Positions 12,798 through 26,400 of a stretch of DNA of 64,000 nt are shown here, in pieces; positions within the stretch are counted from its first letter, which is position 1; every line of letters starts with the position of its first letter. The translations under genes were made by a program, and so were the position numbers. Below the pieces are notes generated by a model. The model worked only from the letters and a program-made list of their open reading frames with translations. It was not told the origin of the DNA and did not search any database. Origin of the DNA: Denticeps clupeoides (Eukaryota; Chordata; Actinopteri; Clupeiformes; Denticipitidae); the NCBI RefSeq assembly GCF_900700375.1, contig NC_041709.1, positions 310,001 through 374,000 of the forward strand, read 5' to 3'.

Positions 12798-13490
12798 TGT
12801 TCAAGGTTCAAGACTGGTTTATTGTCAGAACAACAGTACACACAGTATACCGTGTAATGAAATAAAGTTTCACACAGACCCCCCCATAGTGCAATCATAA
12901 AATGGTGCTAGTAGCCTAGCGGGTAACACACTCGCCTATGAACCAGGAGACCCAGGTTCAAACCCCACTTACTACCATCATGTCCCTGAGCAGGACACTT
13001 AACCCTGACTGTCCCTGTAACTACTGATTGTAAGTCGCTCTGGATAAGGGCGTCTGGTAAATGCTGTAAATGTAAATAAAAGAAAGAAATGTATATACAA
13101 ACTAAACTACACTAACTTAAATATCTACTAACTCACATCTCTATAAGTAAAACTTTTCTGTACAATGAACAAAACAAGCAGGACAAGATCATGTAGGATA
13201 TTTCAGGACATACAAGACATACAGACATGTGCAAAGTGCTCAGTATGTTATCAGGTGTATAGGGCTGGAAGGGGATTGTTGTCGAGTTTATCCGTGTTCT
13301 GGTGATGGCGGTGCATTGAGAGCTCTTGCCGTGTCTGGCGGTTACAGTTTTGTGCCAGACGGTAGGATGGAGAACAGGGCGTGTGAGGGGCGGTGAGAGT
13401 CCCTCATTATGTTCCGAGCGGGACGGATGTTGTGATGTTTTTGGTGAGCCTGGTTCAGCATCTCGCGGGGTTCTCGGGGACGCATGAGAC
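12798..13490. repeat. Unclassified interspersed repeat interrupted by a SINE
   Basis: The left part (12798-12900) has a GGTTTATTGTCAGAACAAC-like sequence and the right part (13079-13490) continues with CAGGACATACAAGACATACAGACATGT-type sequence. A type 1 SINE separates them. A similar start (TTTATTGTCATTCCACATG) is seen at 59590. The family could not be named; the two halves may be one element. Confidence 0.4.
12905..13078 (+). mobile_element. tRNA-derived SINE, type 1, near full length
   Basis: It starts GTAGCCTAGCGGGTAACACA (box A region), has GGTTCAAACCCC (box B), and ends in the L2-like tail TAAGTCGCTCTGGATAAGGG followed by TAAATGCTGTAAATGTAAA. Confidence 0.9.
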
Positions 13491-14165
13491 AGCATCTTTC
13501 TTGCTGCTGGTCCCCAGCCCGGGTTGTCAGTAAGAGCATCCGGCGATAAGCGTTTGCCAGGTCAACCGTACCGCCAGCCAGACAGTGACCCCTAACGGGA
13601 GCGGCCGGAGGAGTAGCCCTTAATTCTTAATTTTATTCGTGTTACTGATGTTTGGTCTCAAAATGTTGAATGTGGTTAATATTCGTGAGTTGGTACGAGT
13701 GTAGGAGATACATCCCGTCACCAACGTCACTATTAACTCATTCTCTGCGTATCTTTTTAACAGAATGACTGGTTCGGTCTGAAATTCATTAAAATCATAA
13801 TAAACGCAAACATGGATGGAACAGAGGGTTTGAAGACATGGCCTATTTACTGTAATAGGGACGTGGGGGCGGGGCTTGGTGTTGGTAGGATTTTAAAACA
13901 AAATTACAACACACTTCCCACGAAGTTGAGGGACTATTTGTTGGTTTTGTAATTCCTGGAACAGATCTTATGTTGAATATTAGGATCTTATGTCGTATTG
14001 CTGGCGTCTTCCTCGTGTAAGTCGCTTTGGATTGAAGTAAAGAACGCATGGACGACGGTCGATTATCTGCAGTTTTCTTCCCCACTTGTGTAAGAATGTA
14101 GTTTACTTCATACACGTAAAAAATAAAATATATTACGCGGAGCTTTTTTAATTAATTAAGGGCAT
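13491..14165. other. Spacer, nothing recognised
   Basis: No supported gene. Short AT-rich unique sequence between repeats. Confidence 0.4.
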
Positions 14166-14300
14166 GTAGGGCAGTTGTGGCCTGGTGGGCAACACACCGC
14201 TTCTGGACCAGATGACCACAAAGTGAAAAGGTTCAAGCCCCACTTCCTACCAACGTCCCTGAGCAAGACACATTAACCCTGAGCGCAGCTTTCTGGTCTA
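14166..14300 (+). mobile_element. tRNA-derived SINE, type 1-like, old and truncated
   Basis: GTGGCCTGGTGGGCAACACA resembles the head, and GTTCAAGCCCCACTTCCTAC and CCCTGAGCAAGACACATTAA resemble the body. The L2-like tail is absent. Confidence 0.6.
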
Positions 14301-14543
14301 GCAGGGAAAAGAAGTGATGAGCAATGATGAACTGACATTGAATTCTTAAGCGATTACTAAAGCAATTAAGCCTCCTACAATCCAGTTATCCAGACCACTT
14401 CACAGCGTCCCCCGTCCCCCAGATCAAGCTTCAAGAGGGTTGACATTCATACAGATTCTTCTTCTGTAAAAACGCCCGTTTTCATCCTTCACTACACACA
14501 AAACAAACGAGACCATTTAGGATTCCGAACACTTTATTTACAT

Positions 14544-16136
<1,593 letters not shown>

Positions 16137-16145
16137 TTTGGGAGA

Positions 16146-16690
16146 TCTGGAAGCGAAACAATTCAACGTTAATGCCTGAAAATAAAAGGAAGACATAAAA
16201 TCCACGCGTGGGGGGCTCAACGTGAACGCGGCATGGTGCAGGTACGGATAACATGCTAACGATGCTAGCAGTAGAAATGTTGCCAAAGGGGCTAAATCGG
16301 CCGCGAGTAACACGTCGCGGGCGGGCAGCGCCTAAACTTCGCGTGGCCACTTTTATACCGATAAGTCATTTTTATTCCGACAGTCATTTTAATTCCGATA
16401 GCGGGCCACTGCTGAATATGGCACATGACGGCACCGATAACTCGGGCAAAATCCGCGCTGTTACGGCGAACACAACCGCAGGTCGCCGGCAGCCACGCAC
16501 TCGTAAACACGGCGCGGCCGTGGCGTGGATTTAGTTACGGATGTTCGCGATATTCGACAGATTATCGGCCGGTTCGCGGTGGAACGTCTCGACGACTCCA
16601 CTTACGTTCTCGGGCCGCGGAAAGGGAAGAGGGCGCGCAGTGCATCCTGGGAACTCTAATCGCCGCCGAGATCTCGCGAGATGTTTCGAG
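16146..16690 (-). promoter_or_regulatory. rpl17: rpl17 TOP promoter, non-coding exon 1 and intron
   Basis: A pyrimidine-rich TOP start CTCTTCCCTTTCC (minus strand, about 16619-16631) opens a short non-coding exon that ends at 16606 with a GTAAGT donor. The matching acceptor, CGCTTCCAG, is at 16147, so the coding exon begins at 16146. Just upstream, at 16672-16681, is the palindrome TCTCGCGAGA, an element known from TATA-less housekeeping and ribosomal promoters. Growth-dependent translation through the TOP tract is expected from the family. Confidence 0.8.
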
Positions 16691-16897
16691 ATTTCGACCT
16701 CCTTCGTCTGGCAATGGCGTCCCGCCGCCTACTGGTCGTCTATTGTGAAATCCAGACTAGCGGGAACTGTTTATTTACTGACTTGTGACTACATTCTCAC
16801 GATCATTTAAATTGCCGATATGTCTGTCTTTTCGTCCGTGTGTCTAATCTAATGCTTCTCAGATGTATGTCGTTCATCGTATATTGTTCATATTTAG

Positions 16898-17064
16898 GGT
16901 GGTAGTAGCCTAGTGGGTAACACACTCGCCTATGAATCCCACTTACTACCATTGTGTCCCTGAGCAAGACACTTAACCCTAAATTGCTCCAGGTAGACTG
17001 TCCCTGTAACTTCTGGTTGTAAGTCGCTCTGGATAAGGGCGTCTGGTAAATGCTGTTAATGTAG
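16898..17064 (+). mobile_element. tRNA-derived SINE, type 1, internally deleted
   Basis: The head GTAGCCTAGTGGGTAACACA and the full L2-like tail are present, but the box B segment is missing (CCTATGAATCCCACTT joins directly). A further reversed scrap of the same family (AGTCCCCCTGGAGCAACT) lies at about 17065-17120. Confidence 0.85.
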
Positions 17065-17302
17065 TTACAGGTTAGTCCCCCTGGAGCAACTCAGGACTTC
17101 TGGTTCGTAGGCGGGTGTTGTAATGTCGAGGCCTCTAACACTCCACTGTGGATTGTTTGGTTCTCGACACAAAAGAATCTATGATTCTAAATATTCTTTG
17201 TCACACCAGAATCTCTTCTGATGTTCCCAGCCCTCTTTTCTCAGCCGTTACCTGAAAGGACTCCACCTGCGGCCAGTTTCCTCTTCTGGGATTAAACCCG
17301 GT

Positions 17303-18757
17303 CATTTACATTTACATTTACGGCATTTGGCAGACGCCCTTGTCCAGAGCGACTTACAACGTGCTTAAGTTACCATCGATGAAGAGATCAATTCCGGTTC
17401 ACTAGGACCCCCAACTATGAATACATCTATTTAATTCACTCTGTTGTAGATTCTGTACACAAGTTCGACAACAAGAAAATTACAATTTAATCTAAATCTT
17501 CTCTAAAGAGGAAGGTCTTGAGCTGTTGTTTGAAGGTGCTCAGTGACTGAGCTGTTCTGACCTCGAGGGGAAGTTCATTCCACCACCGAGGGGCCAAGAT
17601 GGAGAAGAGTCTAGATGAATGTCTTCCTTTTACCTTCAGAGATGGAGGGACCAGGCGAGCAGTACTGGAGGCTCGGAGTATACCAGGTGCAGTGCGAGGT
17701 GTAATAAGGGCTGTGAGGTAGGATGGTGCTACTCCATGTTTGGCTTTGTAGGCCACCATCAGTATTTTGAACCTGATGCGTGCAGCTACTGGGAGCCAGT
17801 GGAGGGAACGTAGCAGAGGGGTGGTGTGGAGAACTTGGGAAGGTTGAAGATCAGTGATGCTGCTGCATTTTGTATGAGTTGTAGAGGTGGGATGGTACAT
17901 AGTGGTAGACCAGCTAGAAGGTAGTTACAGTAGTCCAGTCGTGAGATTACTAAGGACTGAACCAGGATCTGGGTGGCCTGGGTTGACAGATAAGGGCGGA
18001 TTCGTCTGATATTGTAGAGAAGGAATCTACATGAGCAGGAAAGATTGCTGATGTGAGTTGAGAAGGAGAGTTGGTTGTCTATTGTTACTCCAAGGTTGTG
18101 GGCTGTTGTAGAAGGAGAGAGCTGTGAGTTGTCCAGGTAAATAGCAAGATCCTGATGTGGTGAAGAATCTGCTGGAATGAATATTAGTTCAGTTTTGGTG
18201 GGATTGAGTTGGAGGTGATGGGCTGCCATCCAAGACAAGATGTCTGTTAGACATGCAGAGATTTTGGAAGCAGCATGAAGATCAGAGGGAGGAAAGGAGA
18301 AGAGGAGTTGTGTGTCGTCAGCATAGCAGTGGTAGGATAATCCATGTGAGGAAATGACCTCACCAAGTGATCTCGTGTAGAGGGAGAAAAGGAGAGGACA
18401 TAGCACCGAGCCTTGAGGGACACCAGTGGAGAGTCTACGTGAGGTAGAGGTGGATCCTTTCCAAGTCACTTGGTAAGATCGCTCATCAAGGTAGGAAGCA
18501 AACCACTGCCATGCTGAGCCCCGAATTCCAAGCCTCTTCAGGATTGACAAGAGTCTTGTGGTTAACGGTGTCAAATGCAGCAGAGAAGTCGAGGAGAATA
18601 AGCACAGATGACAGTTTAGCCAATCTGGCCGCATGTAGCTGCTCGGTAACCGCCAAAAGGGCCGTCTCGGTGGAATGAGCTGTTCTGAAGCCAGACTGGT
18701 TAGGATCCAGGAGGTTGTTCTGTCCAGCAGAGCTTCGGCGAAGTTTTCCATTCAAAA
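17303..18757 (-). mobile_element. L2-clade LINE, 5'-truncated
   Basis: This is a non-LTR retrotransposon relic on the minus strand. The translated pieces show reverse transcriptase motifs ([33 protein letters not shown] with the catalytic YADD) and the L2-type C-terminus ([40 protein letters not shown]). The reading frame is broken near 17800 and again near 18540-18570, and the endonuclease part is absent. The 3' UTR ends at 17303 in the tail TTGTAAGTCGCTCTGGACAA, then ATTTACA repeats on the minus strand. That is the same tail carried by the type 1 SINEs here. Confidence 0.9.
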
Positions 18758-18795
18758 CCAGGGCGCCATGAAATTCAGCACCTCATGTTAGAAAA

Positions 18796-18942
18796 TGAAA
18801 CTGTGATGCACAGCATCACAACGGAATGTGCCCACTGCATGTAACCCATCACCCTTTGTGGGCAGCCATGACGGGCGCCCGGGGAGCAGTGTGTGGGGAC
18901 GGTGCTTTGCTCAGATTTGAATCCAAAGCCTTACGATTAAGG
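18796..18942 (-). mobile_element. tRNA-derived SINE, type 2, partial
   Basis: The tail side (GTGATGCACAGCATCACAACG) and the body block GGGGACGGTGCTTTGCTCAG are present on the plus strand in reverse orientation, and the head is cut short. It directly abuts an oppositely oriented copy. Confidence 0.75.
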
Positions 18943-19098
18943 AAGTGGCCCCGTAATCAAAAGGTTGCTGGTTCAAATCCCGATACGCCAAGGTGCCACT
19001 GAGGTGTCACTGAGCAAAGCACCGTCCCCACACAATGCTCCCCGGGCGCCTGTCATGGTGCCCACTGTCACCATGATGGTTAAAAGCAGAAAAGCAAT
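18940..19098 (+). mobile_element. tRNA-derived SINE, type 2, partial, inverted to its neighbour
   Basis: Box B GGTTCAAATCCCGATACGCC and the body CACCGTCCCCACACAATGCT are intact on the plus strand, while the final tail is shortened. Together with 18796-18942 it forms an inverted repeat pair. Confidence 0.8.
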
Positions 19099-19181
19099 TT
19101 CCTTCAGGATGAATTCGCAGTGGGGTTAATTTATGAGAGGAACAAACATCACAACGAGTTCATACTGAAACCTGATACTGG

Positions 19182-20496
19182 TTTATTGTATTTGGTGCTT
19201 TTTTCATGATATGAAATGAATAAACCAGATACATCATTATAAAAAAAGACACCGTACACTCTCACATGAAGTACATGAGCCATGCACAATGAGTGGCAAA
19301 TAATGCTGATTTAACGTGAGGGACGTCTTAAAAAAATAAATATATACAAAACATGTTTTACTGTTCTTCAGAAATATTTTACATATTGCAGTATCTCCCC
19401 TTCCTCCAGGGGAATTATTCATGTTGAAATGATGTCGTCTGCTCAATTGACCAAGTGAAATATTTTTATGTACATATAAATATACATTTTTTGGATGTTT
19501 AAGACAGTCTGTAGTGCTCAAGTTATAATAATGAATTTGTAGTGTCTCTCAACACACAGTCAACGTCCGTTAAACCATGAAATCCTTGGCATGAACGTGG
19601 TTCAATCAAATTACAGAAACCAGATCGTGATATTGATCATTCTGTTCCAGTGATTCAAAAGGCAAAATACCAGAATCTCTACTGACAAACGTGAAATAAT
19701 GGTTGTGGTTGGTTTTAATACATTTACAGTAGATAATCTTGACCATACTGACCTTTACATATCCTGAATTATATTGTTCTTTCCATTTTTATTTCACTAA
19801 AACTAGCGATTTAGAAGTGTGGGGGCGTTTTTAATTAAATGGGGTCACATTCAGTCTGCGAATCAACACTTTGATATGAGATAAAAACAGAAATGATGGT
19901 AAAAGTCACGTCAACGTCCCCTGAGGCTGTCTCAGGATGCCAGGTCACCACAGTCACCCGGCCTGTGACTCTTTCTTGGCCGGCAGATGTAACTTGATGA
20001 GGGTGCGAAGTTGCTCACAGCTTTTCTCGCTCATCCTCTTCCATGTGAGACAGTAGATTTTCATATAAAAAAAGCAGCGGCAGAAGAAGAAAGTCGCATG
20101 AAGACGTCTTCTACGTGAGCATCATTCTTTGAAACGAACACGGTTTTGAACGTGGTCAGTTGTATAGGGACAGGCAGTCAAAGCCGATTACCCTGTACAG
20201 GAAAAACCAAAAAAAAACCCAAAGTACCAAGTAAAATGAACAGAAAAAAAAATCAGCAAAGAAAAAGACACAAACAGCAAAATTACTGGAGATACTGGAG
20301 ATACAGTGAATGTAAGCGTTCCAATACATCACGATGACCTCATGACCCTGTCTGAGGGAGTGTGCATCAGGCCAAGCTAGTAGGGTGGACAGCAGGGCCC
20401 TGGGACGCACACTAACTGGTGAAATGAAGGTGACGGGGGGGAGATGGTGAGACATGCCAGCAGGGACTATGATGGAGGGCTTGGTGGGTGAGAGAC
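19182..20496 (-). other. mfhas1: Probable mfhas1 3' UTR
   Basis: Downstream of the mfhas1 stop codon (20497-20499) lies about 1.3 kb of unique, repeat-free sequence ending at an AATAAA at 19182-19187 on the minus strand. Repeats resume immediately beyond it, which supports the boundary. The exact 3' end is not proven. Confidence 0.5.
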
Positions 20497-23400
20497 TCAT
20501 TTGAGGCAGGGGCTGACCACTGTAGGGGTAGGCGGGTACACCAGCGACACGTTGACCCGCTCCGAGCCGTTCTTGGGGCAGATGATCTCTGTCAGTCCCT
20601 CCGGCCGGGGCTGGCTTAGCAGCTCGCCTGAAAGACACAACAAATGAAGACACGTTTATTCCAGAAAAGATTATGGTCCATGCAACCAACAATGGACTCT
20701 TCTCTCTGCTGCGATCAGGGAAGCGCTTTCGCTCCCTGAAGTCCAACACAGAGAGAATGAGGAGGAGCTTCTTCCTGCAGGCTGTCCAAGCTCTCAACAA
20801 CAACACTACATAGAACTCTAATACACTCCAGTACTTTCACTCTCAGTCACTCTGGACTCTCTGCACAAAATCACTTTGCACAAAATCTTTGCGCTTTTTT
20901 CTCTATGCACAATCTCTGCTCTTTTTACTTTTTTTTAATCTTATACATTGTCTTTCACTCATTTACACACCTTCACCCTACCTGTTACACATATTATATG
21001 TTAAAGATGTAAAAGTGTAATATTTGGTTGTTTGCAATATTTGCATATTGGTTTTCATTGTATACTTGCAACATTTGCAATACTGTGGTCTGTAGCAGTC
21101 GCTAAAGCTTTTCACTGCACATCATACCGTGTATGACTGTGTATGTGACAAATAAAATTAGAATTTGAAATTTGAAATGAACACAGCCGAGTGGGCCTCG
21201 GTCCTTGAAAAGTCCTGGCCACGGCCTTGCATATGTAAATATTATTTAGTTGTCATATAACATATAACATGTTTTTATTTTCGCCCATTCCAGGGGTCCC
21301 CAAGCCTGGCCCGAGCCACCACTCCTGACAGTTGCAGCATTTGTCCACTAGAGGGAGTATTCTCACAGCGCCACTCCTGCCTTTGTTCATTGTGTCCGAA
21401 CCTACACGTAAATATGAATACGAGAGGGGCGGCGTCTCTGTTGCCCTGGCCCACGGCTATAATGAAACCAAGAGTGTTTTTCAGATCCTGGTCTTGTGTC
21501 GAGGGAGAAATGTACAAGTTTTCCCGCAAAGCTCCCGAGCGGCCGAAGGAGGACGGGAAAAAGAAGACCCAGCGACCAGTGCATTGTGTCATAACCTCCA
21601 GGCCTAAAATGAGCCCCTGAGCAGGCCAGGCTTCGCTGAACAACACGTACAGCTATGAAGCAGAAGACCACAACAGGGTCTCCTGGGGGGGACTGTCCCT
21701 CGAACTGTAAATCTGCATTACCAGGCATGTGTAGTTCCAGGCAGCTCTGTATGACGCTGGGCTAACAGTGCAGAGACGCCACTATTTATAGAGGCCAGGC
21801 GCCCCAACTCGGCCTTCCTGGAGAGGATCAAAGCGGCCAGAGCACGGCGCTGCGCGTCAATCCCGGGGATTATGAGGAGCTCTGGGGGTTACGCAGCCGA
21901 GAGGATTCCTTCCGTCATTCATCTGTGAATCATGTGTCGCTGGAGCGTGTTTTTCCACATCGTGCAACATGCGAATCCTGAACCGTTTTAAAAGACTAGC
22001 GAGGGGGGCGGCGTCCCTCCCAGACCGGCCCCCAGACACACCGAAACATGTCACCTCCTCCATTCCTCATCACCACTCTCTTCCAGGCCCGGCATGCCAG
22101 CCTCTCCACCCACAGCACCAAGGCCGGGAAACACACTGTCCACCACGTCCATCCTGTCCACCGGAGCAGAGCTGACCTCTGGTTCCAGCACGGCGTGTAG
22201 GTGACAGGCTGACAAAATGGCCGTGTGTGTGTGTTCACTATTATTATTTGAATTTTATTTGGAGGTCGGGCGATCTGGGTTCTTTCACAAGAGCAGCCAA
22301 TGTGATGGCGAGGACGTTCCGACTGGGATCAGCTCTGGGATGGAGGGCGGTTCCCGTCACCATTAAATCACATTACCAGCCACAGTAATGGCCGCCGCCC
22401 TCGCAGTCCGCTCACAAGACACTTTTTTAAAAGCCTTAAAAGGGAAACTGGCGTTTCTGTGGACATTTTTTAGGCATGATGGCTGGAGTTTGGAAAAACA
22501 CATTCTGGACCTTGCTGGGTTGTCAGGGGCAACAGAGTTCAGAGGTGAGGGGGCAGCGGCCGCTCGAAGCCCAGTATCACTTTACTTTCATCCAAAGCGA
22601 CTTACAAGAGGAGCACAGGAGATCAGATCTTAGTCTGATCAATAATCGTCCCCCCACCCCCACAGTTAGACATAATTTAATTTATTCACGTTCTACAGGC
22701 TCCACTTAACGTAACATAACAGACCATTTTTTCAGTGTCTGGCCTAATATCGTTACTATTGCTAGAATACGAACATATTCTAGTTCCAAACAGGAAATAA
22801 ATCATATAAATAATCACAGGGAACTGAACATATGGAATGAAACTGGAATATTGACAATTTCATTTCATATAATCAGACTTTCTTTCCATATATTCCAGGT
22901 TTATTCCATATGTGTGTGTGTGTATAGATAGATAGATAGACAGCTTTATAATGATAATTAATTATTGATAAAGACATCACAGTGTGACAGTTTTTGTCAA
23001 TGTGATTCACAGCATAGCACAGCACATGAATTGTGAAATGTGTCCTCTGCTTTTAACCATCATTGGTGAGCAGTGGGCACCATGACAGGCGCCGGGGAGC
23101 CGTGTGTGGGGACGGGACCTCGGTGGCACCTTGGCAGTTTGGGATTTGAACCCTCATATTAAGTGAACGTGGCTGAATAGTGGATGTAGAGGGCACCATC
23201 GACTGCCTCCAACACTTCTCCCCCGTCCAAACGGACCATGGACCGTAGAAGACAAGTGACCACGACAGCGGGACACAATGAAAAGCCTCCAATTATGGGT
23301 GGCACCTTTCACAGAACTGCCAACACAATGACAATAATCAGGCCGAGAGACAGACCGGGGTCATTTACCACGGATTTACCAGCAGGCAGCAGGAAAATTA

Positions 23401-26400
23401 ATCAGCTTACGTCTATTCCATGCGTTAATGCCCCGTACGCCACCCCCAGCCCATCTCTCCCGTCCCCTACGCCAAAGTCCCCGGGGTGTTACACGCGAGA
23501 CAGCAATGCTGTAATGCAGTAGTGGTGCGACTACACCGAACATCGGCCGGATCACACGCATTCCACGGCGCCATAATCACCGGCACGCCCACGTCCCAGC
23601 ACGTTTCAACCCGACAGCCGGAGACGTGTCTGGACACACCTCTCGGGACAAAAGTGTCCAGGAAGATCTTTTGAAAGGGTCCAGGTCTCCGTGGGGGCGG
23701 AGTCGGGTAACGGAGGCGGGATCAGGACAAGATGAGAAGGAGCCAGACAGCTGAAACAGGATCATCATCCACGTGCGGCCAGAACGTACCTCAAGAGGGC
23801 TGGAACCCACAAAAGCTCGGGTACAATAACGCAAACACCAAATGACATCAAGGGAAGGGGGTTCGAGGCAGGGGGCGGGGCTTGCAAAATCCATCACCAA
23901 CACAGCCAGCGGCGGATTTACACACCCTAACCACATGCAAATGAACACGCAGAGATATAAAAAAAGCACAAGCAGTCCAGCATCTGTCTGGAGAGCTGGA
24001 ATCTTTCTGAAATGAGCGCCAATGTGCCGAAAAGGCAAACAGGCCCGGGGTCAGGGGTTACGCTCACTGGTCCTATTCATCAGGCCACTTTGAGGGGCCG
24101 TTATTTGTCGCTGGTGCCAGATGGATCCCAGACATGGCGGGAATGCAGGCGCAGATAATGGGATGTAAATCTCAGCGGTGGCCCCGGGCTGGAAGCTCCC
24201 CAGACTACAGTAGGACGTTCACATCATTTGCACGCTCTGTGATTGTGCCACCGGCGTCTCCGAACCCGTACTGTCCCAAAACCGCAAACTGGTCTTATGC
24301 TGAATACAAAGAAAAAGTAGACACAGACGTGTACGTGTGTGTGTGTGTGTGCGTGTGTGTACGTGTGTGCGTGTGTGTACGTGTGTGCGTGTGTGTGCAT
24401 GTGTACGTGCATGTGTACGTGTGTGTGTGTGCATGTGTGTGCGTGTGTACTTTACTTTACTTTACTTTATTTGGCAGACGCTTTTATCCAAAGCGACTTA
24501 CAATGGGAAGACACCAGCAATTCTCGTTCGATTTCTATAGAATATCAAGTATACAAACTAAGAGCCCTGATAAGGCTTAGACTTGTCATTGAAGAACATG
24601 CTCGGAGAGTGTTGGGTGCTAGACTAAGAAAAATTATAATGTATTTATACATTTTGTATTTGTTTGTTAAATGTGTGTGCATGTGTATGTGTTAAATTTG
24701 TCTGTAATATTTTTGGAATAAGAGGGTTTTCACCTGCTTCTTAAAAGTGGTGATAGTCTCGGCTAGTCGTGTGGAGGAGGGTAGGTTGTTCCACCAGCCA
24801 GGGACAACAACGGAGAACAGACATGATTGGAATCGGAGACCCCGTGAAGAAGGAATTTTTAGTCTCCTTTCGTTTGCCGATCTGAGAGAGCGTGTAGGAG
24901 TGTATCTAGGTAGTAGTGTGTTGATGTAGGAGGGCGCAGTTCCATTTACAGCCCTGTAGGCAGCATCAAGGATTTGAACTCAATGCGAGCAGCTACCGGG
25001 AGCCAGTGGAGGGAGGTAAGGAGAGGTGTAACATGGGTGTATTTTGGCTGATTGAAGATGAGGCGGGCTGCCATATTTTGGACCATCTGGAGTGGTTTTA
25101 TGGTGACTGCAGAGGCTCCAGCCAGGAGAGAGTTACAGTAGTCGAGTTTGGAGATGACCATTGCCTGGACGAGGAGCTGCGTAGCCTGTTGTGAGAGAAA
25201 AGGCCTGAATCTTGCGAATGTTGTAGAGAGTGAACCTGCAGGATCTGGAGATCGCAGCAACATGATGGTTCAAACTCAGTTTGTTATCTATCCAAACCCC
25301 AAGGCTTTTTGCAGATGCCGTGGGTGTTAACAATAGCGATCCAATTTGAATTGAAAGGTTTTGCTGAGGAGAATTGTTGCCCGGAAAGATCAGAATCTCG
25401 GTTTTGGATAGGTTGAGTTGGAGGTGTCGCTCAGACATCCATGCCGATATGTCTGAGAGGCAGGCCGAAATTTTTGTTGCTATAGTAGCATCTTCTGGTG
25501 GGAATGACAGATAGAGCTGGGTGTCATCAGCATAGGAGTGATAGGAGAAGCCATGTGATTGGATGATGTGACCAAGTGAGCGAGTGTATATTGAGAATAG
25601 AAGGGGGCCAAGGACAGAGCCTTGTGGAACCCCTGTGGTTACCCTAGAGAGGACAGATGTCTCACCTCCCCATGATACCTTGAAGGACCTGTCGTAGAGA
25701 TAAGAGGTGAACCAATCTAGTGCGGTTCCTGTGACTCCTAAATCAGAGAGTGTGGTGAGAAGAATTTCGTGGTTAACTGTATCGAAGGCAGCAGATAGAT
25801 CAAGTAGAACAAGGACGGATGATCTGCGGGCAGCTCTTGCAGCACGAAGGTCATCCATCATTGCCAGGAGGGAGGTTTTAGTTGAATGCCCTTTCCTGAA
25901 ACCAGACTGAAAAGGGTCAAGAAGATCATGCTTGTGGAGAAATGAGGAAAGTTGAGCCAGGACTGCTCTTTCAAGAATTTTTGAAAGAAAAGGAAGGTTG
26001 GAGACTGGGCGGTAGCTATCCAGTAGAGATGGGTTTAATGTGGGTTTTTTGAGCAGGGGAGTAATGACAGCCTGTTTGAAAGCAGTGGGGAATGTTCCTG
26101 TTGTGAGTGAGGAGTTTAAGACATGTGTCAGAGCAGATAATATGGTGGGCTGTATGGACTGAAGGAGGTGTGAGGGGATTGGATCCAGGGAGCAGGTGGT
26201 GGGGTGACTAGACTGGAGAAGTGTAGACACGTCTGATTCAAAGAGGGGAGTAAAGGAAGACAGATTCCTGGTTTCAGAGGTAACAGCAGGACGGGGTCTG
26301 GGGTTAGGTGGTGAGAATTGTTTGCTAATGTCAGCCACCTTTTCTGTGAAGAAGGTGGCGAAGTCTTCAGATGAGAGAGAAGTGGAGGGGGGGAGGGGGT

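Noticed and set aside
25133-26338. A 401-codon ORF that could be taken for a host gene
   Set aside because: It is the reverse transcriptase of an L2 LINE (YADD motif), 5'-truncated and ending in frame breaks.
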